Assembly: GCA_003990745.1 (NCBI GenBank)
Contig: RBNI01003643.1
Coordinates: 1 to 15,459 of the forward strand
DNA: 15,459 nt
DNA from: Jimgerdemannia flammicorona
Lineage: Eukaryota; Mucoromycota; Endogonomycetes; Endogonales; Endogonaceae
Direction of reading: 5' to 3'
Shown here: piece after piece, positions 1-8,502 of the stretch
Numbering within the stretch: the first letter of the stretch is position 1
Layout: the number at the start of each line of letters is the position of its first letter
The notes under the pieces: model-generated
What the model saw: the letters and a program-made list of their open reading frames with translations, nothing else
Database searches by the model: none
What the model was told of the DNA's origin: nothing
Translations under genes and position numbers: made by a program

Positions 1-48
1 TACAAGGCTAATCTAACTATACTATGACTGCTAATCTATTTATAGGTT

Positions 49-1145
49 TTAGGCGCTGTCTGGGTAGTCTTCGATGACATCACCATCGATGACATCATCT
101 CTGATGAAGTAGTCATCTAGGAAGAGTGGTTCACGGATTACTTCTCCTTGTTCACTGAGGTAGTAATACATTGGAACTTCATCTCCGTCCCACAGGATAG
201 CATCATCGGTCTCGTATGCTGGATAAGGTGTTGGGGGGCGAAGAAGTGGTGCATCGTCTTCATTTTCATCGGATTCGCTGTCTGCGTACCTTCTGTAGGT
301 TACAGCGCTATGAGTCGCAGGGTTGTAGTATGCTGGCGGTTGTGGTTCATGTCGCTCGTACTTGGGTGGTGGAGTGGTTGGTTCAATCTCGAGGGTTGTC
401 TGAAGGTACAGGTTGTGTTCTCTGGTCTCTTCATTATAGTTGAAGTAATCGGGGGTGAATGCAGGTTGGTATTCGTACCAGTGGTCATTGTCCCAATAAG
501 TCTCGTATGTGGTTATGAACTGTTGTAAGTTCATCAGCAGAGTTGGCAGTGTGATCAGAGTTGGAAGGGATCCTTGGCTTGAGGTCATGTCGGCGTCAGA
601 AGGATCATTGTCTTCTGCTTCGTCTTTGTCGAAGTTGATTATATTATAGACATCCTTCATGGCATATCCAACTTGGGGCATTTGCAGGATGTGATCGTCG
701 GGGTGTGGAAAGGTTCTGTCTGTGGTTTCAACGTACTCAAGAACTTGTGGTTGAGTTCTTGTATCATGTCGTCGATTTGGCCATAGGACAGGGTAGCAAC
801 CATTTCACTGGTAGTAGCTCGGAGGTGAGGAATAAAGGTGCTGTACTCATAAAAGAGTTCTCGGTATTTGCGGGCGATGAGTTTCTGGTGTTGGGACATC
901 TGGGTAATGTCTGTGTCATGGTGGTGTTCAACCATGTCCTCCAGGAGGCGGCCAATCTGGTAGTAGCTTGAGATTTGTCCAATCCGGTAGGCCTCGTTAA
1001 GCATGTTCAGGGCATTCTATCGGGCTTCCACGAAGTAGAGAGGTGCTTGGCTGTAGATATTCATGAGGGGCAGAGGGGGTGTGGCTCGGTTGACAATGGC
1101 ATTCCAAATGTCAGCACGGATGCGGTTGTAAATCTCAGTGGTCAT
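49..1145 (-). pseudogene. LTR-encoded ORF of LTR-A, broken copy
   Basis: This ORF, of unknown function, lies inside the LTR. The frame begins MTTEIYNRI at 1145 and ends DYPDSA with TAA at 49-51. It is broken twice relative to the right copy. A TGG codon has become TAG near 1018 (AR-W-NAL). A 1-nt deletion near 735 changes the HKYLEY stretch and shifts the frame. The N-terminal half looks helical. The middle is rich in Tyr, Pro and acidic residues (PTPYPAYET, PPAYYNP), and the C-terminus is strongly acidic with a doubled DDVI/GDVI motif. No signal peptide, membrane segment or enzyme motif is visible. The N-terminal YQIGRLL and the last 40 or so residues resemble the ORF in LTR-C (YEIGNLL; DDVIGDDVI). 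It is neither gag nor pol, since those domains are found elsewhere. Confidence 0.7.
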
Positions 1146-1214
1146 GTTTGTGTGTTTGGAAGTTGTGGATGTTGTTTGTTTTGGTTCTCTGTTTCGATGC
1201 GTCTCGGGGCTGGG

Positions 1215-1320
1215 TATATATGCATTTGTTCTGGATTGGTAAGATTCCAATTGTGTGGGTCTTGTGTTCCGTGACTTGGTATTGACTCAGCTTTGTGCGC
1301 TGTGACTTCTGTTTGACTCA
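1215..1320 (-). promoter_or_regulatory. Predicted promoter of the LTR-A ORF (TATA plus two TGACTCA sites)
   Basis: In sense, a TATATA box (plus 1215-1220) lies about 70 bp upstream of the ATG at 1145. Two TGACTCA heptamers (1283-1289 and 1314-1320) lie 65-105 bp further upstream. TGACTCA is the consensus of Gcn4/AP-1 type bZIP factors. The right LTR copy keeps the same arrangement. The promoter role is inferred from motif and position only. Confidence 0.5.
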
Positions 1321-1401
1321 GCTTCGTGATCTTGCAGGTGATTTCCAGATTTGTTCGGAGGTTGCGTGTGATTTCTGTGGCTTGGAGGTTGTGCGCTTAC
1401 A

Positions 1402-2400
1402 AGTATACTCAATGATATGTTCTTTCTTCTGATCATCCAGCTGAGATAGAATTGATCTAAGTCCAAGAGTAGAGGCATCAGTTGCTAAAATGAATAGTTT
1501 ATCAAAATCTGATCACACTAAGATAGGGGCTTCAGTGAGGACCTTCTTGAGTAGGTCAAATGACTTCTGCTGTTCTTTCTTCCAGTAGAATGGTTGGTCT
1601 TTTTTAGAAATATTACATAGCAGAGCTATCTTGTCTGAGAATCTTAAGATAAACTATCAGTAATAGAATACTAATGTGAGAAAGGATAGAACTTTCTTAA
1701 CAGAGATAGAGGCTGGATAGCTCTTGACTTTCTCTACCTTATATGGGTCAGTATGAGTTCCTTGGGCTGAAACTATATATCCTAGATATTTAACTTAATG
1801 TTTTCTAAAAAATACTTCTTGACATTAAGTCTGAGTCCTGAGTTTCAGATGATATCAAATACTTCACAGAGATCTTGTAAGTATTGTTCAAATGTTTCTG
1901 AGTAGATAATTATATTATCTGGGTATATATACTAGTACATTTCTTTCAATAAGATCTTAATAGATATAAGTTATTATTTACTGGAATAAGGCTGGTGCAT
2001 TGTAGTATCTAAATAGTATTTAGAGGTATTCATACTGTTCTTATCTAGTGATGAAGGCTGTCTTGCAAATGTTACTCTTGATAATAGGTATTACTTGAAA
2101 TCCTTGAAACTGATCAGTAGTAGTTATAAACTTAGCTTTTTCAAGGGCATTGAGAAGGTCATCAATTCTTAGTAGTAGATAGGCAACTTCTATAGTGACC
2201 TTGTTAAGTTTTCTGAAGTCTACAACCAGTCTCCATTCTCTCTTTGGTACTATAATTGCTAGTGAAGCCCAGGGACTCAATGAGAGTCTGAGAATTTCAT
2301 TTTATAGCATTTTATCTATATATTATTGTTCAAACTCAATCAGATAGTATAGTGTTTAATAGGGATATTGATGGATTGGTTTAGTATCTCCTATATATAA
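1402..2400 (-). pseudogene. Element B reverse transcriptase and truncated RNase H
   Basis: Translation of the minus strand shows a Ty3/gypsy RT in pieces. SPWASLAIIVPK (near 2245-2280) is followed by VVDFRKLNKV, then a region corresponding to the catalytic A block (TTTDQFQGFQ). The YxDD box appears as YPDN (TAC CCA GAT AAT, 1914-1925), so the second catalytic Asp is lost. The RNase H start reads DASTLGLRSILSQ (ending near 1479), matching DASTIGLGAVLAQ of element C, and is cut at 1401 by LTR-A. Upstream residues such as GYKDIFIEN fit the usual connector before RT. Frameshifts and stops are frequent, so no RT can be made. The assignment to RT/RNase H is firm and the exact limits are approximate. 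Confidence 0.85.
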
Positions 2401-2582
2401 GGCATATTCTCTATAAATATATCTTTATATCCTTCTATCAACTTTTATATCTATTGTTACTAATTCTTGGTTAGAGTTGATTTGATATTAATGGCTTTGA
2501 TTACTGAGTCTACCTCTCTGGTACCATCAGTCTCACTGGAGAGAGCTTGCCATTTCCTAAGAACTCAAAGATCTCTTCCTTA

Positions 2583-2586
2583 GTGT
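2583..2586. repeat. Target site duplication of element C, left copy (GTGT)
   Basis: GTGT immediately precedes the LTR start TGTCACA at 2587 and is repeated immediately after the other LTR at 11423-11426. A 4-bp duplication is within the usual 4-6 bp for Ty3/gypsy integration. Confidence 0.75.
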
Positions 2587-2794
2587 TGTCACATAGTGGT
2601 CGCTGAGTCCTTCAAATATGCCAGATTCTCTTCAAGATATATCTCTTAGACTAACTCAAGTTTGTTATAAGCAAGTTCTTATTGAAGTGCCTTCCCAAGG
2701 TCTTATAGTCCTCAAACTTCTTATCTTTAAACTGTCTTGTTATCTCTTAGATTGCTTGCAAGGAATTGTGTATATTATACTAAGAGGAACTGAC

Positions 2795-2827
2795 TTTATT
2801 TCAGAGGAAATAAGAGGGGTATTTATA
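2795..2827 (-). promoter_or_regulatory. Predicted gag-pol type TATA box and polyadenylation signal of LTR-C (3' LTR)
   Basis: In sense, TATAAATA (plus 2820-2827), followed by CCCC-type sequence, precedes AATAAA (plus 2795-2800) by about 20 nt. This is a typical U3/R boundary layout. In the 3' LTR the AATAAA would act in RNA 3' end formation. The same TATAAATACCCC is found in LTR-A at 13965-13972. Confidence 0.55.
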
Positions 2828-2931
2828 CAAAATATAATTCAATGGTTGCTAAGATATAAAGCTAAATATAAATTCCAATAACTAAAACTACTAAGTTCCA
2901 GGGTTGGCACTGATGGTTGTACAGGTTCAGG

Positions 2932-3060
2932 ATACTGGTATAATTCGATGTCACATCAGAATACCAGTGCTGGAACAATTTCGCATCACCTCAAAATACC
3001 AGTATTGGCATTATCCAGTGTTAAATTAAAATACTGGTGCTGGCATTATTCAGTGTAACA
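2932..3060. repeat. Four tandem ~35-bp dyad units in LTR-C (3' LTR)
   Basis: Units begin at 2932, 2961, 2996 and 3031. Each starts with ATACYRGT followed by a G/C-rich TGG and an AT-rich spacer. The core ATACCAGTGCTGG is a partial dyad. The array lies between the end of the LTR ORF and the gag-pol TATA box, a place suited to factor binding. Confidence 0.6.
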
Positions 3061-3066
3061 AAGAAC

Positions 3067-3912
3067 TTAGAGCAGAAAGTTCAGGATCATGGGGGCTTCA
3101 TCATCATCATCATCATCATCACTGAAGGAGATGAGATCTGCAAATTCATCATTTTGCAGGTCGCGCATCTCATGTATGTCACACATTTCACATGCTTCGA
3201 TGTCGTGTGGGATGACATTATTGCCGATGACATCATCACGTTCGGCAGCAGGGAAATCAGGAATAAGATCTAGAGCTCTCCAGTCTATGAGGTTCTCTTC
3301 CACAAAATAGAGAACAAATGTGGGGTCTTGTGGAGGTCTAATATGGATGCTTGGGCCTTGGAATACTGAGATCAATCCTTGCAGGAATTAGTCTGGGTTG
3401 TCCTGGAGGATGGGGTGCCAGAAGTCTTCTACTTCTTCACTATTGAGGGTGATAGTGGACTGGGCTTCTGTAGCCACCCTGACTTCTAGTGCATTGATAT
3501 GGTGGGATGACAGGTCTCTGAAATCTGAGACTCTAACATACTCCAAGTTGGAGATCGACCATGGTGCATGCCTGAAGATCTGATGGATTTTCTTAGCTAT
3601 CCTTGTTTCATATATATCTATGGAAGTGGCATCTTGTAGCTCTTGAGTGCTGGTCTGTGGGAACTCCTGACAGAGGAGGTTTCCTATTTCGTACTCCTGC
3701 TACATTTGGAGACATTCAGTAGCAATGGTGATCTTTGTTTCTATTTCACGGTAGTAGAGAATAAAGTGATAAGGGTCTACAGTACCCAGGTTGACACTAG
3801 GGGTCCTTCTTAAGCAGGTCCTCATGGCTCTTCTGATGTCTTGGAACATCCTTTTCTCGACTGAGATGCCTTGATGATTCCTTGACCTTGAGGTTTGGCA
3901 GGCAGCAGACAT
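3067..3912 (-). pseudogene. LTR-encoded ORF of LTR-C, best-preserved copy (3' LTR)
   Basis: This is a 282-codon frame of unknown function, wholly inside U3, read from MSAACQTSRSRN at 3912 to SDDDDDDDEAP and a stop at 3067-3069. The frame is continuous. Only two stops interrupt it: TAG for Trp after ECLQM, and TAA for Gln in NPD-Q-FLQ. The N-terminus is basic (FQDIRRAMR), the centre carries YEIGNLL, and the C-terminal third is acidic with DDVIGNNVI and a run of seven Asp encoded by a (TCA)8 plus-strand microsatellite (3098-3121). No catalytic motif, zinc finger or membrane segment is seen. It resembles the LTR-A ORF in YxIGxLL and in the last 40 or so residues (VP-F/Y...DDVI at nearly equal spacing). 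It has its own TATA box upstream. Confidence 0.7.
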
Positions 3913-3991
3913 TTCATTTGTGGTAAGTCTTTGAGCTATTTTGAGATTGGTGGGTCTTATTGGTTGCTGCTACTGTGGTTCCTTGATCCTT

Positions 3992-4036
3992 CTTTTATAT
4001 TCTTCAGGATGCTTGTACTGTGGTTACAATGACTCA
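3992..4036 (-). promoter_or_regulatory. Predicted promoter of the LTR-C ORF (3' LTR)
   Basis: In sense, TATAAAAG (plus 3992-3999) lies about 80 bp upstream of the ATG at 3912. TGACTCA (plus 4030-4036) lies about 30 bp further upstream. The arrangement parallels LTR-A. The role is inferred from position. Confidence 0.5.
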
Positions 4037-4154
4037 CAGTTAGTCATCATTGCTCATCTCATATGCCATATGATCTTCTTGTGCTTTGATCTGGTGACTT
4101 GTAAGGAAAGGCTGTCTCCTGTGCTGATGTCATCATTCTGGGGTCACCATTACA

Positions 4155-4164
4155 TCTTTCTCCT
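4155..4164 (-). other. Polypurine tract of element C
   Basis: The sense sequence AGGAGAAAGA abuts the TGTAA start of the 3' LTR. This is the expected place for the plus-strand primer and it fixes the LTR boundary and orientation. Confidence 0.85.
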
Positions 4165-4518
4165 GAATAAGGATCTTCCTGAGTGTCCTTATTCATTGGT
4201 CCAGTCCTGAAAAAATTTGCTAATCCCATAACCTCTGGCAAGAGGTTGAAAAGTAGTATTTATGGGCTGGCGTCTTCTCTTTGTATTTTGACGTAATGGT
4301 GAAGAGTCATTCCCTTCATATAGAGCAAGGGCCTGATTCTGATCTTACCAATCAGTTCATGGTTCGAACTCCTCTGACTTTGAAAGTCTCACAGATGAGT
4401 AGTTACCAGTGCTGTATCCCTTAGAGAATGGTCCAGACAGATAGCCTGCTGATCATAGGACATGCTGTTACGATTCGTGGACTAGAACCTCATGGGTGGT
4501 CATCACATTTTGCTTCTC
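4165..4518 (-). other. Region between integrase stop and polypurine tract
   Basis: No independent gene is recognised here. The pol frame read past its TAA at 4519-4521 has several further stops, at about the density expected by chance. Two of its stretches look protein-like (a KRRRQ basic cluster and FFQDW). If the TAA were a mutated CAA, integrase could have a C-terminal tail reaching the LTR. This is undecided. Confidence 0.35.
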
Positions 4519-5650
4519 TTATATAGGTTTGTGGTACTTCTTGAGTCTGTTCCAGTATACTGTAGTAGACAGTATGGTCCCTGAGATTTTTCTAAGCCAG
4601 AAGGTAGTTTCCTTGATATCTTGCATGTAGAAGGGTCCTTCCCATTTGGGCTCCAGTTTTCGTGATCATGAGGCTTCTACCATATTTCGATACAGTAGAA
4701 CCTTTTCTCTGATTTGGATGGGTTCTAGGGCCTTGTGATTCTTTTCTGCATTCTTTCTTGTCAGTGCTTGTGACTTGGTGATGTAATCTTCAGCCTTCTT
4801 TCTGATTTGGTGTAGTCTCCAGATTTCTGCATCAACCCATCTCCAAGTTAGGTCTAGATTTGTGGCTGAGGTTCCATCAGAATTGTCTTCTCTGAAGAGC
4901 AGCTCTCTTGGGGTAAAGTGTGTACTCTGTAACTGTATGTCTTGTAGGACAGAGAGGGCAGTTGGGAGATAATTATCCCAATTCTCATATGTCTCTGAGA
5001 TCTTCGCTAGGATGTTCTTGAGGGTCTTATTGGTTCTCTCTGTCTGTCTATTTCCTTGAGGGTGGTACATGGTGGTCTTGATATGCTGGATCTTGTATTT
5101 CTGATATATTATTTTGTAGAATCTATTGACAAATTCTGTGCTATGGTCTGTTGTGATTTGCTTCAGTGTCTTGTAGTGGCAGATGATTTCTCGGTACAGG
5201 AAGTCAGCTATAGAGAGGGCATTAGCTTCTTATAATGCTCCTGCCTCTATCCATTTGGTGAAGAGGTCTACAATAACTATAATATAGCAGTTTCTTGATA
5301 GTGTTACTGATAGTGGTCTAATGATATCCATTGTGATGTAGTGGAAGGGGATAGGCTCAATTCTTGATGACCCGGGTGCCTGATCTTGCTGATCTTATTT
5401 CTGTTTTTCGCACTTGTCACACCCTTTGACAAATTGGCACAGGTCTTCTTCTATCTTGGGCCACCACATGGTTCTTCTTGCCTTATTATATGTATTGGTT
5501 CCTCCTAGGTGTCCTTGCTCATGTACTTCCTTCATTACTTGATACTTCTTGTATTCGGGTATTACTAGCTTTCCTCCTTTTCTGAGTATAGTGTTGTCTA
5601 GTTCAAACTGTTTCCAAGTCCAGTTGATGATTGTGATTGTTCAGGGTTCG
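4519..5650 (-). pseudogene. Integrase region of element C
   Basis: It inserts the cDNA copy into host DNA. In sense order, a zinc-binding HHCC domain reads HEQGH...CDKC (about 5430-5525). The catalytic core carries Asp in TMDII (near 5325), Asp in TTDHSTEF (near 5134) and Glu in NRQTERTNK (5038-5040), so the D,D-35-E triad is complete. The C-terminal GPY/F-type module reads KLEPKWEGPF (about 4620-4650). No chromodomain is visible after it. Stops lie at QK-stop-DQQ, AL-stop-EAN and AS-stop-SRK, each compatible with CAA or CGA to stop. The longest intact piece is 4666-5070. Confidence 0.9.
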
Positions 5651-5734
5651 AGGTGGTTGGGCATCTTCTGCTGCCCAAGGTAGCTGATTAATCCATAGTA
5701 TAGCTCCTTATTCATATTGAGTAGTCTTGATGGA

Positions 5735-6150
5735 GATATTTTGGAGTATCCTTGAGAGTGCATCAGCATTGATGTTGGTCTTTCCTGAGTGGTGCTTGAC
5801 AGTACAGTCATACTCTTGCAGCCTGTAGATCCATCTGGTATATATTCCTTTGGGGTTCAGAGTGTGGAATAGCTAGGCAAGAGCAGAATAGTCTGTTTGA
5901 ATGGTGAAGTGTTTTCCAGCTAGGTAGTAGTGAAACTTGTCTAGTGCCCAAACTTCTGCTAAGCACTCAAGCTTGCATGACTTGTGTTCTGTTCTGCTCT
6001 GCAAGTACCTTGGCTTGCATAGGAGATGACATATTCATGTCCATCTTTCTTCTGGGCTAGGACTGCTCCAAGTCCTATAGTACTCGCATCTATCTGCAAG
6101 ATGAATTCTAGGTTCCAGTCTGGTCTTCTGAGGATAGGTGCTTGAGTCAA
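5735..6150 (-). pseudogene. RNase H domain of element C, frameshifted
   Basis: This domain degrades the RNA strand of the cDNA hybrid. It starts QIDASTIGLGAVLAQ with the first catalytic Asp, and continues through EYVISYAS. After a frame change it continues with KLECLAEVWALDKF, TIQTDYSAL and HHSGKTNINADALSR, which supply the remaining conserved blocks. The frame change coincides with a perfect 5-bp tandem duplication, GTTCT-GTTCT on the plus strand (5986-5995). Removing one unit on paper restores the match. A second indel near 5737-5746 returns to the gag-pol frame. One TAG lies within the domain. Confidence 0.85.
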
Positions 6151-6192
6151 CCTGATCTTGAGTTCATTGAAGATTTCTTGGTGCTCCTTGGT

Positions 6193-7053
6193 CTATTCAA
6201 ATTTGGTCTCCTTCTTCAGTAGCTCGAAGATAGGTACTGCAATGTCAGAGTATCCTTTGATGAATCTTCTATAGTAGCTGGCCAGTCCAAGGAAGGCATG
6301 GACTTCTGTGGTTGTTCTGGGTCTCAGGTAGGCTGCAACAGCCTCAATCTTCATGGGGTCTGTGTGGATTCTGGTCTGGTTGATGAGGTATCCTAGGTAG
6401 GCGATTTCCTGGGCTGCAAACTTGTATTTCTTGGACTTGATGTAGAGGCCATATTCCTTGAGCTTCTTGAGGGCTAGCTGTATGTCATTGATATGTTCCC
6501 ATGTAGTATTGCTGAAGATGATCACATCATCAATATAGACAAAGAGCCATTTTCCAATCTCATTGCTGAAGACTCTGTTCATCATTTGCTGGAAACTTGC
6601 TGGGACATTGCACATTCCAAATGGCATTCGCAGATAGATATAGGTGGTGTCAGGTGTAATGAAGGCTGATTTCTCACTGGCATCTTGAGTGAGACCAATC
6701 TGATGGAAGCCTGAGAACAGATCCAAGGTGGTGTAGTATTTGGCTTCACTTCTAAGGGTAGTAAGGATTTCTTGAATATTCGACAAGGGCTGCCTATTCT
6801 TCTTGGTGATGGCATTGAGCTTCCTGTAGTCAATGCAGAGTCTTGGCACAAACTCTCCAGGCTTGCTTCCTTTCTTTGGGGCAAGGACAACAGGTGAGGC
6901 CCAGGGGCTGATAGCTTGCTTGATGATTCCGGCTTCTTCCATTTCCCTGAGTTCTGCTCGCAGCCACTCTCTGTAGGCAGGTGGTATGGATCTGGCTTTC
7001 TGGTAGATGGGCTTGGTGTCACCAGTGTCAACTTCATAGTAGTACTTGGGTTC
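6193..7053 (-). pseudogene. Reverse transcriptase domain of element C (core intact)
   Basis: This is the RNA/DNA-dependent DNA polymerase. From 6942 the frame is open for 249 residues and carries every RT block: SPWASPVVLAPKK, LCIDYRKLNAIT, TTLDLFSGFHQIGL (catalytic Asp, residue 74), LRMPFGMCNVPASFQ, FVYIDDVIIFS (catalytic YIDD, residues 136-139) and YLGYLI. The upstream part (DTGDTKPIYQKARSIPPAYREWL) is joined to the dUTPase segment through a CAA-to-TAA stop after DIHN (near 7054). The domain ends at a TGG-to-TAG stop after KKETKFE (6193-6195). The sequence type is Ty3/gypsy. Confidence 0.93.
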
Positions 7054-7221
7054 TTAATTGTGGATATCCCTAAAGTCTGTAGCAAGTACTTCTTTATTCT
7101 GATGCAGGATCTTGAGAAGTTGTTCCTCCAGGGGAAAGTTTTCTCTAATGGTATATGTGTGCTTGTTCTGGTCCTTGTCTTTCTTGTGTTCAAGTTCAGT
7201 TATCTTGGTGGCAGTATAGGC

Positions 7222-7617
7222 TCCTCTTCCAGTAGATCCAAAGCCTTGTTCTCCTCTCTTGATCTTGATGAGTTCAATGGCTTCAATGATCTTGGGCTTC
7301 TTGACTTCATGGATCAGCATCTGGCCAATCCTGTCATGCTTCTTGACTTTGAAGGGGGTGGTGTGGTTGTGATTTCTGACTATGAGGAAGATCTTGCCAG
7401 TGTAATCAGGGTCAATTACTCCTCCTTCAACTGAGATTTCGCTTTTGGCCAGACTGCTCATAGTCTTGATAATTCCAGCATAGTTTTCTGACAGCTTGAC
7501 TCTAATTCCAGTGCCAAGTAGGATGGTGGTCTGTGGTTCAAGGGTAGTATCTTGAATGCTGGCAAGGTCCATTCCTATGACTCCTTCAGTCTTATATTCT
7601 AGGATCTTGGCTTTGGG
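7222..7617 (-). pseudogene. dUTPase domain embedded in pol of element C
   Basis: It hydrolyses dUTP to dUMP and PPi, keeping uracil out of cDNA. All five trimeric dUTPase motifs appear in order in the 304-codon open stretch starting at 7968: I GMDLAS (residues 132-137), II TMSSLAKSE (about 169-177, diverged from the usual PRSGLA), III GGVIDPDYTG (182-191, with the Asp and Tyr of the active site), IV KHDRIGQMLI (210-219), V RGEQGFGSTG (238-247). This domain has no internal stop. It lies between protease and RT, unlike retroviral dUTPases. Motif II lacks the usual Arg, so activity of the ancestral form is uncertain. An acidic linker (DSDDEEEQESD) precedes it. Confidence 0.9.
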
Positions 7618-7788
7618 GTGAAACTTCTTGACCTTGAAGGTGATGTCTGATTCTTGTTCCTCCTCATCATCACTGTCAGCTTGGAGCTCTGGGGGCTGGT
7701 CATCTTCTTTGGCTTTCCTTTTTGCTTCAGTGGCTTCTTGCTCATATTTCTGTTGGTGGATTTTCCTGACTTCACTGATATAGGACCA

Positions 7789-7836
7789 GCAGTCATTCAG
7801 ATGTTCTGAGCAATACATCCTAGTACCATGGGGGCA
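7789..7836 (-). other. Cys/His cluster between protease and dUTPase
   Basis: The translated stretch reads RCPHGTRMYCSEHLNDCW, with Cys and His spaced C-x7-C-x2-H-x3-C plus one more His. The spacing could bind zinc but matches no finger I can name. It lies about 70 residues before the dUTPase and is followed by a Lys/Glu-rich probable coiled coil. Confidence 0.35.
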
Positions 7837-7994
7837 TCTTCCTTGAGGGGCATACCCATCAATGATCTTGTTGTACCACTGCTCATCTGTGAGCTTGGGT
7901 GTCTTGTTCTTGTTCTTATTCATTGAGTGCATGAAGACCTCTGTGTCCTCTTTATCTCCTTCCTCCATATCTGGTAGGACTCCTTTGTAGACAT

Positions 7995-8400
7995 TGATAG
8001 AGACTTGTACCTTTCTTCCTCTATAGTTGATCTATATCTTCTGGGCATTGAGGTCAATGATGGCCTTGGCCTTATGAAGCCATTGGTTGCCAATGAGGAT
8101 GTCATAGTTGGTGGCACTTGTAACAATCATGTTTACTGAGATGGTAGCTCCTCCTATCTTGATGGGGACTTCTCAGATTTTGCCAAGGAAGGTAGCTCAT
8201 ATACCATCTGCTGTGACATAGACCATCTTGGTGGACTCTTCAATGTCCCAACCTAGGCAGTTAATTGCCTTCTTGCTCATGAGGCATCCTCCAGCACCAG
8301 TATCAATGATGGCATCAAAGATACAGTCTTCAATCTGGCAGGGAGTATAGGCTGATGTCTTGCACTGGTCTTCAGATTCTTCACCTGAGTTCTCGGATTC
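7995..8400 (-). pseudogene. Aspartic protease domain of element C
   Basis: It cleaves the gag-pol polyprotein. The active-site loop reads AIIDTGAGGCLMS (Asp-Thr-Gly-Ala intact). Downstream, DILIGNQWLHKAKAIID matches the second conserved hydrophobic-Gly block of retropepsins. Three stops interrupt it (after ADGI, GKI and NAQKI), compatible with CAA/CAG-to-stop changes. An acidic linker (EESENSGEESED) joins it to gag in the same frame. Confidence 0.85.
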
Positions 8401-8502
8401 TTCCTGTGCATTGTGAGTTTCTACAATCTTATACTCTTGATTCTTGGTAGTAGTTGCAAGTCCTACTCTCAACTGCTGTCTGAAGGTAGAGACTTCGGCT
8501 AG

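Larger units (their letters stand above)
1..1401 (-). repeat. LTR-A, left copy (partial LTR cut by window start)
   Basis: This is a direct repeat of 14114-15459 on the same strand, with scattered, mostly transition differences. The high-coordinate end is clean: the plus strand ends in CGCTTACA at 1401, so in sense the LTR opens with TGTAAGCG. Element B RNase H coding starts directly at 1402. The other end lies outside the window; by comparison with the right copy about 630 bp are missing. The LTR contains a TATA box, an ORF and TGACTCA motifs, listed separately. It is much richer in CpG than the element interiors. No polypurine tract precedes the LTR start in sense, so this edge is an insertion edge and not a native internal-LTR junction. 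Confidence 0.85.
1402..2586 (-). mobile_element. Element B, downstream (RT-RNase H) half, old Ty3/gypsy fragment
   Basis: This is one half of an element split by the insertion of element C. In sense it continues from 11423. It ends at 1402, where LTR-A interrupts RNase H right after the residues HIIEYT. It is AT-rich, almost without CpG, and carries many stops and frameshifts. No integrase or 3' LTR of B is inside the window. Confidence 0.8.
2587..4154 (-). repeat. LTR-C, 3' LTR of element C (1568 bp)
   Basis: This is a direct repeat of 9853-11422. The plus strand starts TGTCACA and ends GTTACA or equivalent (here ATTACA), giving the sense LTR a TGTAA start and a TGTGACA end. It is bordered by the polypurine tract at 4155 and by the duplication GTGT at 2583. 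In sense order it holds a TGACTCA site, a TATA box, an ORF, a tandem dyad repeat, a second TATA box with AATAAA, and about 230 bp of R-U5. Differences from the other LTR are nearly all transitions, many at CpG or CpA. Confidence 0.92.

Noticed and set aside
2582..2586. A 5-bp target duplication AGTGT for element C
   Set aside because: It would require the LTR to end in TTAC rather than TTACA. The polypurine tract junction at 4154/4155 fixes the LTR end at ACA, leaving GTGT.
2618..2881. Plus-strand hydrophobic ORF of 87-93 codons, present in both LTR-C copies (also 9866-10147)
   Set aside because: It is antisense to the R-U5 and TATA region. Its presence in both copies follows from LTR duplication and it matches no known protein.
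2932..3060. Tandem array as a CRISPR array
   Set aside because: The spacers are as similar as the repeats, the units are only four, and they lie in a eukaryotic LTR.
3098..3121. (TCA)8 microsatellite as an independent repeat feature
   Set aside because: It encodes the Asp run of the LTR ORF and also exists in the other LTR; it is better described as part of that ORF.
4519..4660. Chromodomain at the integrase C-terminus
   Set aside because: After the KWEGPF module no chromodomain-like aromatic or Leu pattern is visible before the stop.
6916..7434. Plus-strand ORF of 172 codons
   Set aside because: It is the antisense shadow of the RT and dUTPase coding region, where low stop density is expected from the codon use on the other strand.
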